Below are positions 1 through 5,905 of a stretch of 6,460 bases of DNA, piece by piece. Each line of letters starts with the position of its first letter. Position 1 is the stretch's first letter. Below the pieces are notes generated by a model. That model did no database searches. It saw nothing but the letters and a program-made list of their open reading frames with translations, and had not been told where the DNA came from. The translations under genes and the position numbers were made by a program. This DNA is from an uncultured Lachnospiraceae bacterium (GTDB lineage Bacteria; Bacillota; Clostridia; Lachnospirales; Lachnospiraceae), in contig CALZEZ010000087.1 of the NCBI GenBank assembly GCA_945643825.1, positions 1-6,460 on the forward strand. Reading direction: 5' to 3'.

Positions 1-611
1 TAGATATCCTGTCTGACATCAGGCCTGATGCCCTTAGGCGGTCTTGCAAAAAGCTCAGGCGCACTATATGCCTGATTGCCCACGATCACACCCCGACTAT
101 CAAGAAATGCTGCCCCATCGAAATCCACAAGAGATACCTGCCCCTTCTGATCCCACAAAACATGCTCCGGTTTAAGATCCCGATAAACAATGGGCGTATC
201 CAGGCTATGCAGATAAATCAATATCTCTCCCAATCCTTGCACAATCTGAAAGAACTGCTCCCCCGAAAGCATCTTTCCCATTCCAAGCCACTCCTTGATG
301 GAATAGCCCGGCATCAGCGTCTGTGCAATTCCATAGTAACCCTCTCCCCGGTAGGTTTCAATCAGATTTGGAATTCCTACATGGGAAAGACATTCCAGGC
401 AGCATCTCTCCGTAACTGCAGGCATCAATCGGATACTGTCAGATTGTGTCACTTTCACAATAACCGGTTCTCCCCATTCCATCTCCTCTCTACGCTTTAA
501 CATAAGTGCCAGAAAGACCTGTCTTCCCTCCAGGCTCTTCCCCATCTGCCCTAACAGCAGGTACGTATGCTCCCACTGCAGACGAGTTCCCGAATATAGT
601 TTTTTTACCAT
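1..611 (-). CDS. Divergent Ser/Thr protein kinase-like protein (3' end beyond window)
   Basis: An open frame of 203 codons runs from ATG at 611 off the left edge with no stop, so only the N-terminal part of the protein is visible. It resembles a Hanks-type kinase. The glycine-rich loop is degenerate (about residues 21-35, ending VFLAL). VIVKV supplies the ATP-binding Lys53. E68 followed by L72, L75 and H77 fits the C-helix pattern. The catalytic loop reads YRDLKPEH (143-150), with catalytic Asp145 and Lys147 kept, but the usual Asn is His150. The metal-binding motif is DFD (163-165) instead of DFG, and SAPELF (183-188) is the APE motif. The last codons (PDVRQDI) fit subdomain IX. No membrane segment is seen before the kinase fold. 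It may be an active variant or a pseudokinase, and its substrate is unknown. It is separated from rseP by a terminator, so it is probably transcribed independently. The kinase fold is fairly sure; activity is not. Confidence 0.82.
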   Translation of the reverse strand, partial: MVKKLYSGTRLQWEHTYLLLGQMGKSLEGRQVFLALMLKRREEMEWGEPVIVKVTQSDSIRLMPAVTERCCLECLSHVGIPNLIETYRGEGYYGIAQTLMPGYSIKEWLGMGKMLSGEQFFQIVQGLGEILIYLHSLDTPIVYRDLKPEHVLWDQKGQVSLVDFDGAAFLDSRGVIVGNQAYSAPELFARPPKGIRPDVRQDI

Positions 612-624
612 CCCCCAAATTCAT

Positions 625-630
625 CCTCCT
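625..630 (-). promoter_or_regulatory. Ribosome binding site of the kinase gene, unusually long spacer
   Basis: A perfect AGGAGG lies 13 nt upstream of the ATG at 611. This is longer than the usual 5-10 nt. The in-frame upstream codons are GGG, TGG and ATT, and then a TGA stop at 623-621, so no better in-frame ATG, GTG or TTG start exists. ATG at 624 touches the AGGAGG and is in another frame. Confidence 0.6.
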
Positions 631-656
631 TATTTAATAATTTGTTGTGGAAATCA

Positions 657-671
657 TGAGCGAACCGCTCA
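657..671. repeat. Short inverted repeat in the kinase gene leader
   Basis: TGAGCG and CGCTCA (6 bp each) are separated by three bases, between the upstream terminator and the kinase ribosome binding site. As RNA it would form a small hairpin on either strand. No T-tract follows it on the minus strand, so it is not a typical terminator. It could be an operator half-site pair, a 5' UTR hairpin or chance. I could not assign convincing -35 and -10 boxes around it. Confidence 0.4.
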
Positions 672-684
672 AAGAAAATAACAG

Positions 685-732
685 AAAAAAACTGCTGTGC
701 CTTGTAATAAAACACTATCACAAAGCACAGCA
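685..732 (-). terminator. Rho-independent terminator after rseP
   Basis: Read on the minus strand, the arms 732-720 and 705-693 pair over 13 positions (TGCTGTGCTTTGT with ACAAGGCACAGCA). Twelve are Watson-Crick pairs and one is a G-U wobble at 724/701. The loop is 14 nt. One G (692) and then seven T (691-685) follow directly. On the plus strand the wobble becomes an A-C mismatch and no T-tract follows, so the terminator acts in one direction. It lies 31 nt past the rseP stop and closes the bactofilin-to-rseP operon. Confidence 0.9.
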
Positions 733-762
733 CATTACAATGTATGCAAATATTAAATAATT

Positions 763-1827
763 CTAAAATCCACCCGTAAACAATCGTACAATATCATTGT
801 ACATAACAACAACCATCAAAAGAACCAAAGCAGCCATTCCAATCAAATGAACAAAGCCCTCCTTCTCCGGAGACACGGGCTTGCCACGAACAACCTCAAT
901 AAAGAGAAACAGCAAACGCCCTCCGTCCAATGCTGGAAGAGGGAGCAGATTGATGATCCCAAGATTCACAGCCAGAAGAACAATCAGATTCATCATGTTA
1001 AGAACAATTGTCACAAAACCGGCGGGTGCTACCGCTTCATAGGTCTCTCCAACCGTCTGAGCAATTGCAACAGGTCCTCCCAGATCTTTGACAGAAGCCT
1101 GCCCGCTAAACAACATTCCTATGCTTTTGAAGGTTAAGTCAACCCAGTATTTCACTTCATAGGCGCCATAAGCAAAAAGCTCAAGTCCCTTTACCGCTTC
1201 AGGTGCACCACTCCGGATGCCGATATAATACCTTGCATCCGCCTCATCATAGACCGGAGTGATATTCAGAAGCTTCTTCTCTCCATCACGAAGTATTTCT
1301 AACGTCATCTCCTTGCCATTATTGAGTCCTACATACATACTGAATTCACTAAACAGATGAATCCGCTTTCCGTCCACCCGTCGGATCACATCTCCAGCCA
1401 GGACTCCAGCTGCCTGTGCCGCCCCACCATCCGATACCTGCGCGACGATCGGTTTGGTTACGCCACAGGCCGCCACGATCACCAGTGACAGAAAAAAAGC
1501 AAGGATAAAATTAAAAATGGGACCAGCCGAAACCGTTGCAATTCTTGCCCACACATTTGCCGCCTGAAAGGAACCCTCCTGCGGAGCTTCTCCCTTCTCC
1601 TTATCTGCTGCATCCTCCGAATCAAAAACGCAGGCACCGCCAAACGGAAGCAGCTTGATACTGTACTCGGTATCCTTTCTTTGAAGCTTAAAAAGCTTGG
1701 GACCTATTCCAATAAAAAACTCCTTTACGCGGATTCCACTGACTCTCGCTATCAGAAAGTGCCCCAGCTCGTGAGAAAGAACGATTACACTGAAAATAAT
1801 AATAAACAAAATTATAGTAATTAACAC
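763..1827 (-). CDS. rseP: RseP/RasP-family site-2 intramembrane zinc metalloprotease
   Basis: This is a membrane-embedded protease (peptidase family M50B). Relatives cut transmembrane segments such as anti-sigma factors and leftover signal peptides in regulated intramembrane proteolysis. The 354-residue product opens with a hydrophobic helix carrying the zinc motif HELGH (19-23). A GGACVF stretch follows near 63-68, then a second membrane helix beginning SAGPIFN (100-106). One PDZ domain spans about 125-195. A third helix near 275-298 leads into NLLPLPALDGG (293-303), whose Asp301 is the third zinc ligand. A last helix lies near 328-345. A single PDZ domain and about 350 residues are typical of Gram-positive RasP, unlike E. 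coli RseP with two. Translation starts at GTG 1827, with AGGGAG 7 nt upstream, 15 nt after the dxr stop. All active-site motifs are intact. It is the last gene before the terminator, and its substrates cannot be inferred here. Confidence 0.96.
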   Translation of the reverse strand: MLITIILFIIIFSVIVLSHELGHFLIARVSGIRVKEFFIGIGPKLFKLQRKDTEYSIKLLPFGGACVFDSEDAADKEKGEAPQEGSFQAANVWARIATVSAGPIFNFILAFFLSLVIVAACGVTKPIVAQVSDGGAAQAAGVLAGDVIRRVDGKRIHLFSEFSMYVGLNNGKEMTLEILRDGEKKLLNITPVYDEADARYYIGIRSGAPEAVKGLELFAYGAYEVKYWVDLTFKSIGMLFSGQASVKDLGGPVAIAQTVGETYEAVAPAGFVTIVLNMMNLIVLLAVNLGIINLLPLPALDGGRLLFLFIEVVRGKPVSPEKEGFVHLIGMAALVLLMVVVMYNDIVRLFTGGF

Positions 1828-1834
1828 AAGAATT

Positions 1835-1840
1835 CTCCCT
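1835..1840 (-). promoter_or_regulatory. Ribosome binding site deciding the GTG start of rseP
   Basis: AGGGAG sits 7 nt before the GTG at 1827. The next in-frame residues are the first hydrophobic helix that carries HELGH, and a later start would remove part of it. The GTG start is therefore well supported. Confidence 0.7.
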
Positions 1841-1842
1841 TA

Positions 1843-2994
1843 CTATCTATGAAATCTTCCTTCAATCCTTTCATATGTCTCCTGCTCTGCCGCAAGAATC
1901 TGCTCTATTGTAGGATTATCTATCGTATGGTGAGCCTCCATCGCTGTGCCGATGACCTCCGGAATCTCCAGGAAACGGATCCGTTTTTCCAAAAACAAGG
2001 CAACCGCTTTCTCATTGGCTGCATTGAATACAGTCGGAAGACTTCCGCCTGTACGGGCAGCTCTCAGCGCAAGTGCCAGCCCCTGAAACGTCTCCAGGTC
2101 AGGCTCCTCAAAGGTCAGCCTTCCGAGCTCAAAGAAATCAACTCTCTTTCCTTCCATCGGGCGACGATCCGGATAGAATAATGCATATTGAATCGGAAGC
2201 TTCATATCCGGTGTGCCTAGCTGCGCCATGATACCGCCATCCACATATTCCACCATGGAGTGAATAATACTCTGCGGATGAACCACCACCTGAATCCGGG
2301 AAAGCTCCACATCAAACAACCATCTTGCCTCCATCACTTCCAGTCCCTTATTGCACAGAGAAGCCGAATCGATTGTCACTTTCTTTCCCATCGACCAATT
2401 GGGATGCTTTAGTGCATCCTCCACAGTCATCGCAGCAAGCTCTTCGCGCTTCTTTCCCCGGAAGGGTCCTCCGGATGCCGTCAGCAGTATTTTGCTCACA
2501 CGATTCCTGTTTTCTCCATTCATGGACTGAAAGATCGCACTATGTTCACTGTCTACCGGCAGAATAGCCACACCGTGCTTTGCCGCAAGTGGCATGATGA
2601 TATGCCCCGCCGTCACTAACGTCTCTTTATTGGCAAGTGCAATATCCTTGCCTGCTTCTATGGCCGCTACGGTCGGTCTTATCCCTATCATCCCCACAAT
2701 ACCGGTCACTAATACCTGGCTGTCCGGAATCACTGCCACCTCTAATAAGCCATCCATTCCATAACAGACACGCACCCCGCTTAGATCCGAAATCCTTTGC
2801 GACAAATCCTTGGCTGCTGTTTCCGTCTGCATGGATACCACACTCGGATGAAACTCCCGGATCTGTTTTTCCATGAGCTCCACATTGTTCCCTGCAGCGA
2901 GCGCAACAACCTCCAAATCAGGGTTATTTCTCACAATCTCTAACGTCTGTGTCCCGATGGATCCTGTCGATCCCAATATCGCAATTCTTTTCAT
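1843..2994 (-). CDS. dxr: 1-deoxy-D-xylulose 5-phosphate reductoisomerase
   Basis: This cytosolic enzyme converts DXP to MEP with NADPH and a divalent metal, the committed step of the non-mevalonate isoprenoid pathway and the target of fosmidomycin. Numbering from ATG 2994 (383 residues), the NADPH-binding motif GSTGSIG is at 8-14 and LANKE at 120-124. PVDSEHSAIF (146-155) holds metal ligands Asp148 and Glu150. SGGPF (174-178) and HPNWSMG (197-203) form the substrate site and the flexible loop. DSASLCNKGLE (209-219) keeps the Ser, Asn and Lys phosphate ligands and the third metal ligand Glu219. Its S-L-C replaces the T-M-M seen in E. coli. The start is uncertain. ATG 2994 matches where the family usually begins, but its AGGAAG is 18 nt away. 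GTG 3009, adding MWVWH, is only 3 nt from the same AGGAAG. The gene follows cdsA by 22 nt (or 7 nt). It supplies precursors that UppS, encoded two genes upstream, consumes. Confidence 0.96.
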   Translation of the reverse strand: MKRIAILGSTGSIGTQTLEIVRNNPDLEVVALAAGNNVELMEKQIREFHPSVVSMQTETAAKDLSQRISDLSGVRVCYGMDGLLEVAVIPDSQVLVTGIVGMIGIRPTVAAIEAGKDIALANKETLVTAGHIIMPLAAKHGVAILPVDSEHSAIFQSMNGENRNRVSKILLTASGGPFRGKKREELAAMTVEDALKHPNWSMGKKVTIDSASLCNKGLEVMEARWLFDVELSRIQVVVHPQSIIHSMVEYVDGGIMAQLGTPDMKLPIQYALFYPDRRPMEGKRVDFFELGRLTFEEPDLETFQGLALALRAARTGGSLPTVFNAANEKAVALFLEKRIRFLEIPEVIGTAMEAHHTIDNPTIEQILAAEQETYERIEGRFHR

Positions 2995-3016
2995 ATGCCA
3001 AACCCACACTTTCTTC

Positions 3017-3853
3017 CTACATAAAGCAGACTGTCAGAAAATAAATAATCGGAGCTGTGATGATCACACTGTCAAAGCGATCCATAATACCGCCGTGACC
3101 CGGAATACAATGCCCGTAATCCTTGATGTCATGGTTGCGCTTGATTGCAGATGCCGCAAGATCTCCCACCATGGAAATCAAGCCTCCGATTGCACAAAGC
3201 AATGCAAATATCCATATTACATTCTGGCTGACAGCCTGATTCTGCACCAGAATCTCCGCATATAGCATTCCTAAAAGTGCAGCACCTATCACACCACCGA
3301 CAGCTCCCTCAATTGACTTTTTCGGAGAAAGCTTCGGCGCCATCTTGTGATTGCCAAACATCTTTCCCCACAGCATACCTACACAATATGCGCAGGTATC
3401 ACACCCCCAGGATGCGATAAAAATCAACCACACCACATAAAAGCCCTGCTCCAGATATCTTGTCAGATAAATGAAGGAAAGCATCACAGGCGCATACAAA
3501 TAGGAAAAAAAGGCACTCATCACCTGATCCGAATGATATTTCGGATAGCTGAACACATACACAAACAGAGTTGCAATAAAGGCAAGCACCACAATCATAA
3601 CAAGATAAACATTATCAAGCCCTCCATAGAGCCCGGCATAATATGCTATGATCGCGAGCAAACCGGCAATCTCCAGTGAATTCTTTCTCTTTCCCTCATC
3701 CTCTCCATGAATATTACACGCCTTTGTAAGCTCCAGAAAACCCAGACAGGAAATAAGAAGCAAAATGCCTGCAAGTGCCAAACCACCATATAAGATTGTT
3801 CCCAACGACACAAGAACTAAGCCAATTCCACTCAACAGTCTTGTTTTAAACAT
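3017..3853 (-). CDS. cdsA: Phosphatidate cytidylyltransferase (CDP-diglyceride synthase)
   Basis: This integral membrane enzyme makes CDP-diacylglycerol from phosphatidic acid and CTP, the branch point for bacterial phospholipids. The 278-residue protein is highly hydrophobic, with roughly eight membrane segments (for example about 5-45, 60-100, 115-130, 138-160, 183-203 and 212-232). The C-terminal CDS family signature is complete at 235-261: SAIKR, then KDYGH, then IPGHGGIMDRFD, with its conserved Lys, Asp, His and Asp residues. A preceding conserved stretch, KLSPKKSIEGAVGG (174-187), is also present. ATG 3853 overlaps the uppS stop by one base (TAATG), and GAGG lies 5 nt upstream inside uppS, so translation is probably coupled. 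The length is normal and no defect is seen. Confidence 0.97.
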   Translation of the reverse strand: MFKTRLLSGIGLVLVSLGTILYGGLALAGILLLISCLGFLELTKACNIHGEDEGKRKNSLEIAGLLAIIAYYAGLYGGLDNVYLVMIVVLAFIATLFVYVFSYPKYHSDQVMSAFFSYLYAPVMLSFIYLTRYLEQGFYVVWLIFIASWGCDTCAYCVGMLWGKMFGNHKMAPKLSPKKSIEGAVGGVIGAALLGMLYAEILVQNQAVSQNVIWIFALLCAIGGLISMVGDLAASAIKRNHDIKDYGHCIPGHGGIMDRFDSVIITAPIIYFLTVCFM

Positions 3854-4611
3854 TATTTCCTCAGACCTCCAAAACGTCGCTCTCTATGATTATACGCTTC
3901 TATGGCACGCGCTAATTCCTGCTTATTAAAATCGGGCCATGCAACGTCTGTAAAATAGAATTCCGTATATGCACACTGCCACAACAGAAAATTGGAAATT
4001 CTCTGTTCTCCACAGGTACGTATCAAAAGATCCGGAGCCGGCAATCCCGCTGTATCAAGTGCTGACTCAATGGCAGCCTCATCAATACTGTCCGGCGTGC
4101 GTTCTCCCTGTTCCACCTGTCCAGCCAGCTTTCGTACCGCACGGGTCAGTTCATCACGACCTCCATAATTAATCGCTATCTGAAAATGGAGACCGGTATT
4201 CTTTGCTGTCATTTCCTCAAGCTTAGCGATACTCTCCTTCAAATCCCGGTCTAACTTCGTCTTATCACCAATCACGCGCACACACATATTATTTTTCATT
4301 GCACGCTTAATACTGTTTTTCATGTAATCGCGAAGTAAATTCATAAGGGCTGATACTTCCTCGTCCGGACGATTCCAGTTTTCCGTTGAAAAAGCATAGA
4401 CCGTCAGATATTCCACTCCCATATTCCAGGCATACTCGCAGGCATCCTCTACTGCCTTTGCCCCCTGAATATGACCATAATTCCTGGGCATTCCCTTTGC
4501 CTTTGCCCATCTGCCGTTTCCATCCAATATGATTGCTACATGTTTTGGTGCATCCATAACTGCCACATTTCCTTTCATAGAAAGAGAGGGACACCCAGAT
4601 AAAAATTTCAT
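3853..4611 (-). CDS. uppS: Undecaprenyl diphosphate synthase (cis-prenyltransferase)
   Basis: UppS condenses farnesyl diphosphate with eight isopentenyl diphosphates to give C55 undecaprenyl diphosphate, the lipid carrier for peptidoglycan and other wall polymers. It is a soluble enzyme that works at the membrane surface. In the 252-residue product, catalytic Asp30 begins the DGNGRW motif (30-35). YAFSTENWNRP spans 72-82, and RTCGEQRIS (198-206) holds the diphosphate-binding Arg and Ser residues. Glu217 in TEFYF matches the metal-binding Glu, and RERRFGG (243-249) ends the protein. The third residue of RTCGE is Cys where E. coli has Gly and Bacillus has Ser. The start at ATG 4611 is chosen because AGGAGG lies 9 nt upstream. 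It adds an 18-residue tail before the usual start region (Met19 at 4557). Met12 and Met19 lack a well-placed ribosome binding site. The gene lies 32 nt after frr and overlaps cdsA by one base. Confidence 0.97.
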   Translation of the reverse strand: MKFLSGCPSLSMKGNVAVMDAPKHVAIILDGNGRWAKAKGMPRNYGHIQGAKAVEDACEYAWNMGVEYLTVYAFSTENWNRPDEEVSALMNLLRDYMKNSIKRAMKNNMCVRVIGDKTKLDRDLKESIAKLEEMTAKNTGLHFQIAINYGGRDELTRAVRKLAGQVEQGERTPDSIDEAAIESALDTAGLPAPDLLIRTCGEQRISNFLLWQCAYTEFYFTDVAWPDFNKQELARAIEAYNHRERRFGGLRK

Positions 4612-4620
4612 CCGTCTGCC

Positions 4621-4626
4621 CCTCCT
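4621..4626 (-). promoter_or_regulatory. Strong ribosome binding site deciding the uppS start
   Basis: AGGAGG, extended to AGGAGGGG by 4620-4619, sits 9 nt before ATG 4611 in the 32-nt gap after frr. It favours the longest reading of uppS over internal ATGs at 4578 and 4557. Confidence 0.8.
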
Positions 4627-4643
4627 GCATACGTTTTATGAAA

Positions 4644-5195
4644 CTAAACGGTAAGGATCTCTTTTGATTTTTCCTCAATCAGTTCATCAATTTTTTTAAT
4701 ATATTTATCCGTCTGCTTCTGTAAGACATCCGTCAAATCTTTAATCTCGTCCTCAGAAACCTCTTCCTTCGCAAGCTTCTTGAACGCATCGTTACCATCA
4801 CGGCGGATGTTACGAATCGCAACCTTGCCATCCTCACCCTTCTTCTTTACGTCCTTTACGAGCTCCTTACGGCGCTCCTCCGTAAGCTCCGGGAAAACCA
4901 ACCGGATCACATTGCCATCATTTGTCGGATTGATTCCGAGATCGGACATCTGGATTGCTTTCTCGATTTCCCGAATCAGACTCTTCTCCCAAGGTGCAAT
5001 CTGAATCATACGAGGCTCCGGAACCGTAACATTGCCAACCTGCTGAATCGGGGTCGGTGTTCCGTAATAATCGACACGTATTTTGTCAAGCACGTGTGGA
5101 TTCGCTCTTCCTGCCCGGATTGTTGCAAAATCAGAAACCAGGAAATCAATTGCTTTCTGCATCTTCTCATCATAATGCGCTACTCTCTGATCCAT
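4644..5195 (-). CDS. frr: Ribosome recycling factor
   Basis: RRF works with EF-G in the cytosol to split the post-termination ribosome and free it for a new round of translation. The 183-residue product has the family's usual length. It has an N-terminal helix with DFATIRAGRANP (about 22-33), then the small domain II with YYGTPTPIQQVGNVTVPEPR (43-62). Two long helices follow, containing LTEERRKELVK and AIRNIRRD, to complete the three-helix bundle. An ATG also exists at 5201 (two residues earlier), but AAAGGAG is only 2 nt from it and 8 nt from ATG 5195, so 5195 is preferred. The ribosome binding site overlaps the pyrH stop codon, which points to coupled translation. No unusual residue is seen. 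Confidence 0.97.
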   Translation of the reverse strand: MDQRVAHYDEKMQKAIDFLVSDFATIRAGRANPHVLDKIRVDYYGTPTPIQQVGNVTVPEPRMIQIAPWEKSLIREIEKAIQMSDLGINPTNDGNVIRLVFPELTEERRKELVKDVKKKGEDGKVAIRNIRRDGNDAFKKLAKEEVSEDEIKDLTDVLQKQTDKYIKKIDELIEEKSKEILTV

Positions 5196-5203
5196 AATCA
5201 TTT

Positions 5204-5210
5204 CTCCTTT
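5204..5210 (-). promoter_or_regulatory. Ribosome binding site of frr, overlapping the pyrH stop
   Basis: AAAGGAG begins inside the pyrH TAA codon (5211-5209). Its spacing is 8 nt to ATG 5195 but only 2 nt to ATG 5201, so it decides for the shorter frr. Confidence 0.7.
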
Positions 5211-5904
5211 ATACGATTACTCTCGTACCATGAAATTCGCCCTTTATCACATTCACGATACTGTTTTCTTCATTTAATCCAAATACTAACATCGGCATCT
5301 TGTTATCTCTTGCAAGAATGGAGGCTGTCATATCCACAACCTGAAGATTCTTCGCAATCACTTCATCAATCGATATCTCATCGTATTTGACAGCAGCCGG
5401 ATTTGTCTTCGGATCACTGTCATACACTCCGTCAACTGCCTTGGCTAAAAGGATTGCATCAGCCTCCACCTCAATGGCTCGAAGCACTACTCCTGTGTCA
5501 GTTGAGAAATATGGATGACCGGTACCACCTGCAAAAAACACTACCATGTTCTTTGCAAAATACTTATTGGCACGATCCTTAGAAAAAAGCTTGGTGAAGG
5601 AGCCACATTCAAAAGGTGTCAGAATATTTGTCATCATCCCAACACTTCTGAATATCTCCGACACATAGATGCAGTTCATGATAGTAGCTAACATTCCTAT
5701 CTGGTCTGCCTTCGTACGGTCAATGTTCTCGCTGGTGCGCCCTCTCCAGAAATTTCCTCCACCGATTACAATACCAACCTGAATTCCATCGTCTACCAGC
5801 TGCTTTACCTGCATGGCAACCGCACGAACTGTCGGCTCATCAAATCCCGTTTTCTTCTCTCCCGCAAGTGCTTCCCCACTTAACTTTAAAAGAACACGCT
5901 TCAT
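5209..5904 (-). CDS. pyrH: UMP kinase
   Basis: The bacterial hexameric UMP kinase (amino acid kinase family) phosphorylates UMP to UDP with ATP, feeding UTP, CTP and UDP-sugar synthesis. The 231-residue product shows KLSGEAL (7-13) for phosphate binding and GGGNFWRG (48-55). DRTKADQIGMLATIMN (62-77) is the UMP-binding and oligomer region. GGTGHPYFSTDT (126-137) and KAVDGVYDSDPK (155-166) form the ATP site. Length and motifs are normal. ATG 5904 is one base after the bactofilin stop (TAG-T-ATG). A weak AGG lies 8 nt before the start, so reinitiation by ribosomes finishing bactofilin is likely. It is followed by frr, as in most bacteria. UTP and CTP made from its product are used for wall precursors and by CdsA. 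Confidence 0.98.
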   Translation of the reverse strand: MKRVLLKLSGEALAGEKKTGFDEPTVRAVAMQVKQLVDDGIQVGIVIGGGNFWRGRTSENIDRTKADQIGMLATIMNCIYVSEIFRSVGMMTNILTPFECGSFTKLFSKDRANKYFAKNMVVFFAGGTGHPYFSTDTGVVLRAIEVEADAILLAKAVDGVYDSDPKTNPAAVKYDEISIDEVIAKNLQVVDMTASILARDNKMPMLVFGLNEENSIVNVIKGEFHGTRVIV

Positions 5905-5905
5905 A

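Noticed and set aside
162..500. Plus-strand open frame of 112 codons opposite the kinase gene
   Set aside because: It is antisense to a frame with clear kinase motifs, its product resembles no family I recognise, and no ribosome binding site precedes it.
631..684. Promoter for the kinase gene
   Set aside because: AT-rich hexamers occur just before the ribosome binding site, but I found no -35 and -10 pair with proper spacing that I could defend.
2325..2375. SASLCN in Dxr in place of SATMMN as a possible active-site change
   Set aside because: The residues that bind phosphate and metal (Ser, Asn, Lys, Glu) are all kept; the changed positions are conservative or structural.
847..3265. Several plus-strand open frames of 79-130 codons opposite rseP, dxr and cdsA
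   Set aside because: All are antisense to complete housekeeping genes and their products have low-complexity, shadow-like composition.
3985..4020. RTCGE in UppS in place of RTGGE
   Set aside because: This position is variable in the family (Gly in E. coli, Ser in Bacillus and Staphylococcus), and the flanking Arg, Glu, Arg and Ser are intact, so it is not a likely defect.
4307..4678. Minus-strand frame of 123 codons overlapping uppS and the end of frr
   Set aside because: It is an alternative frame of uppS. The uppS frame carries every family motif, and this frame shows none.
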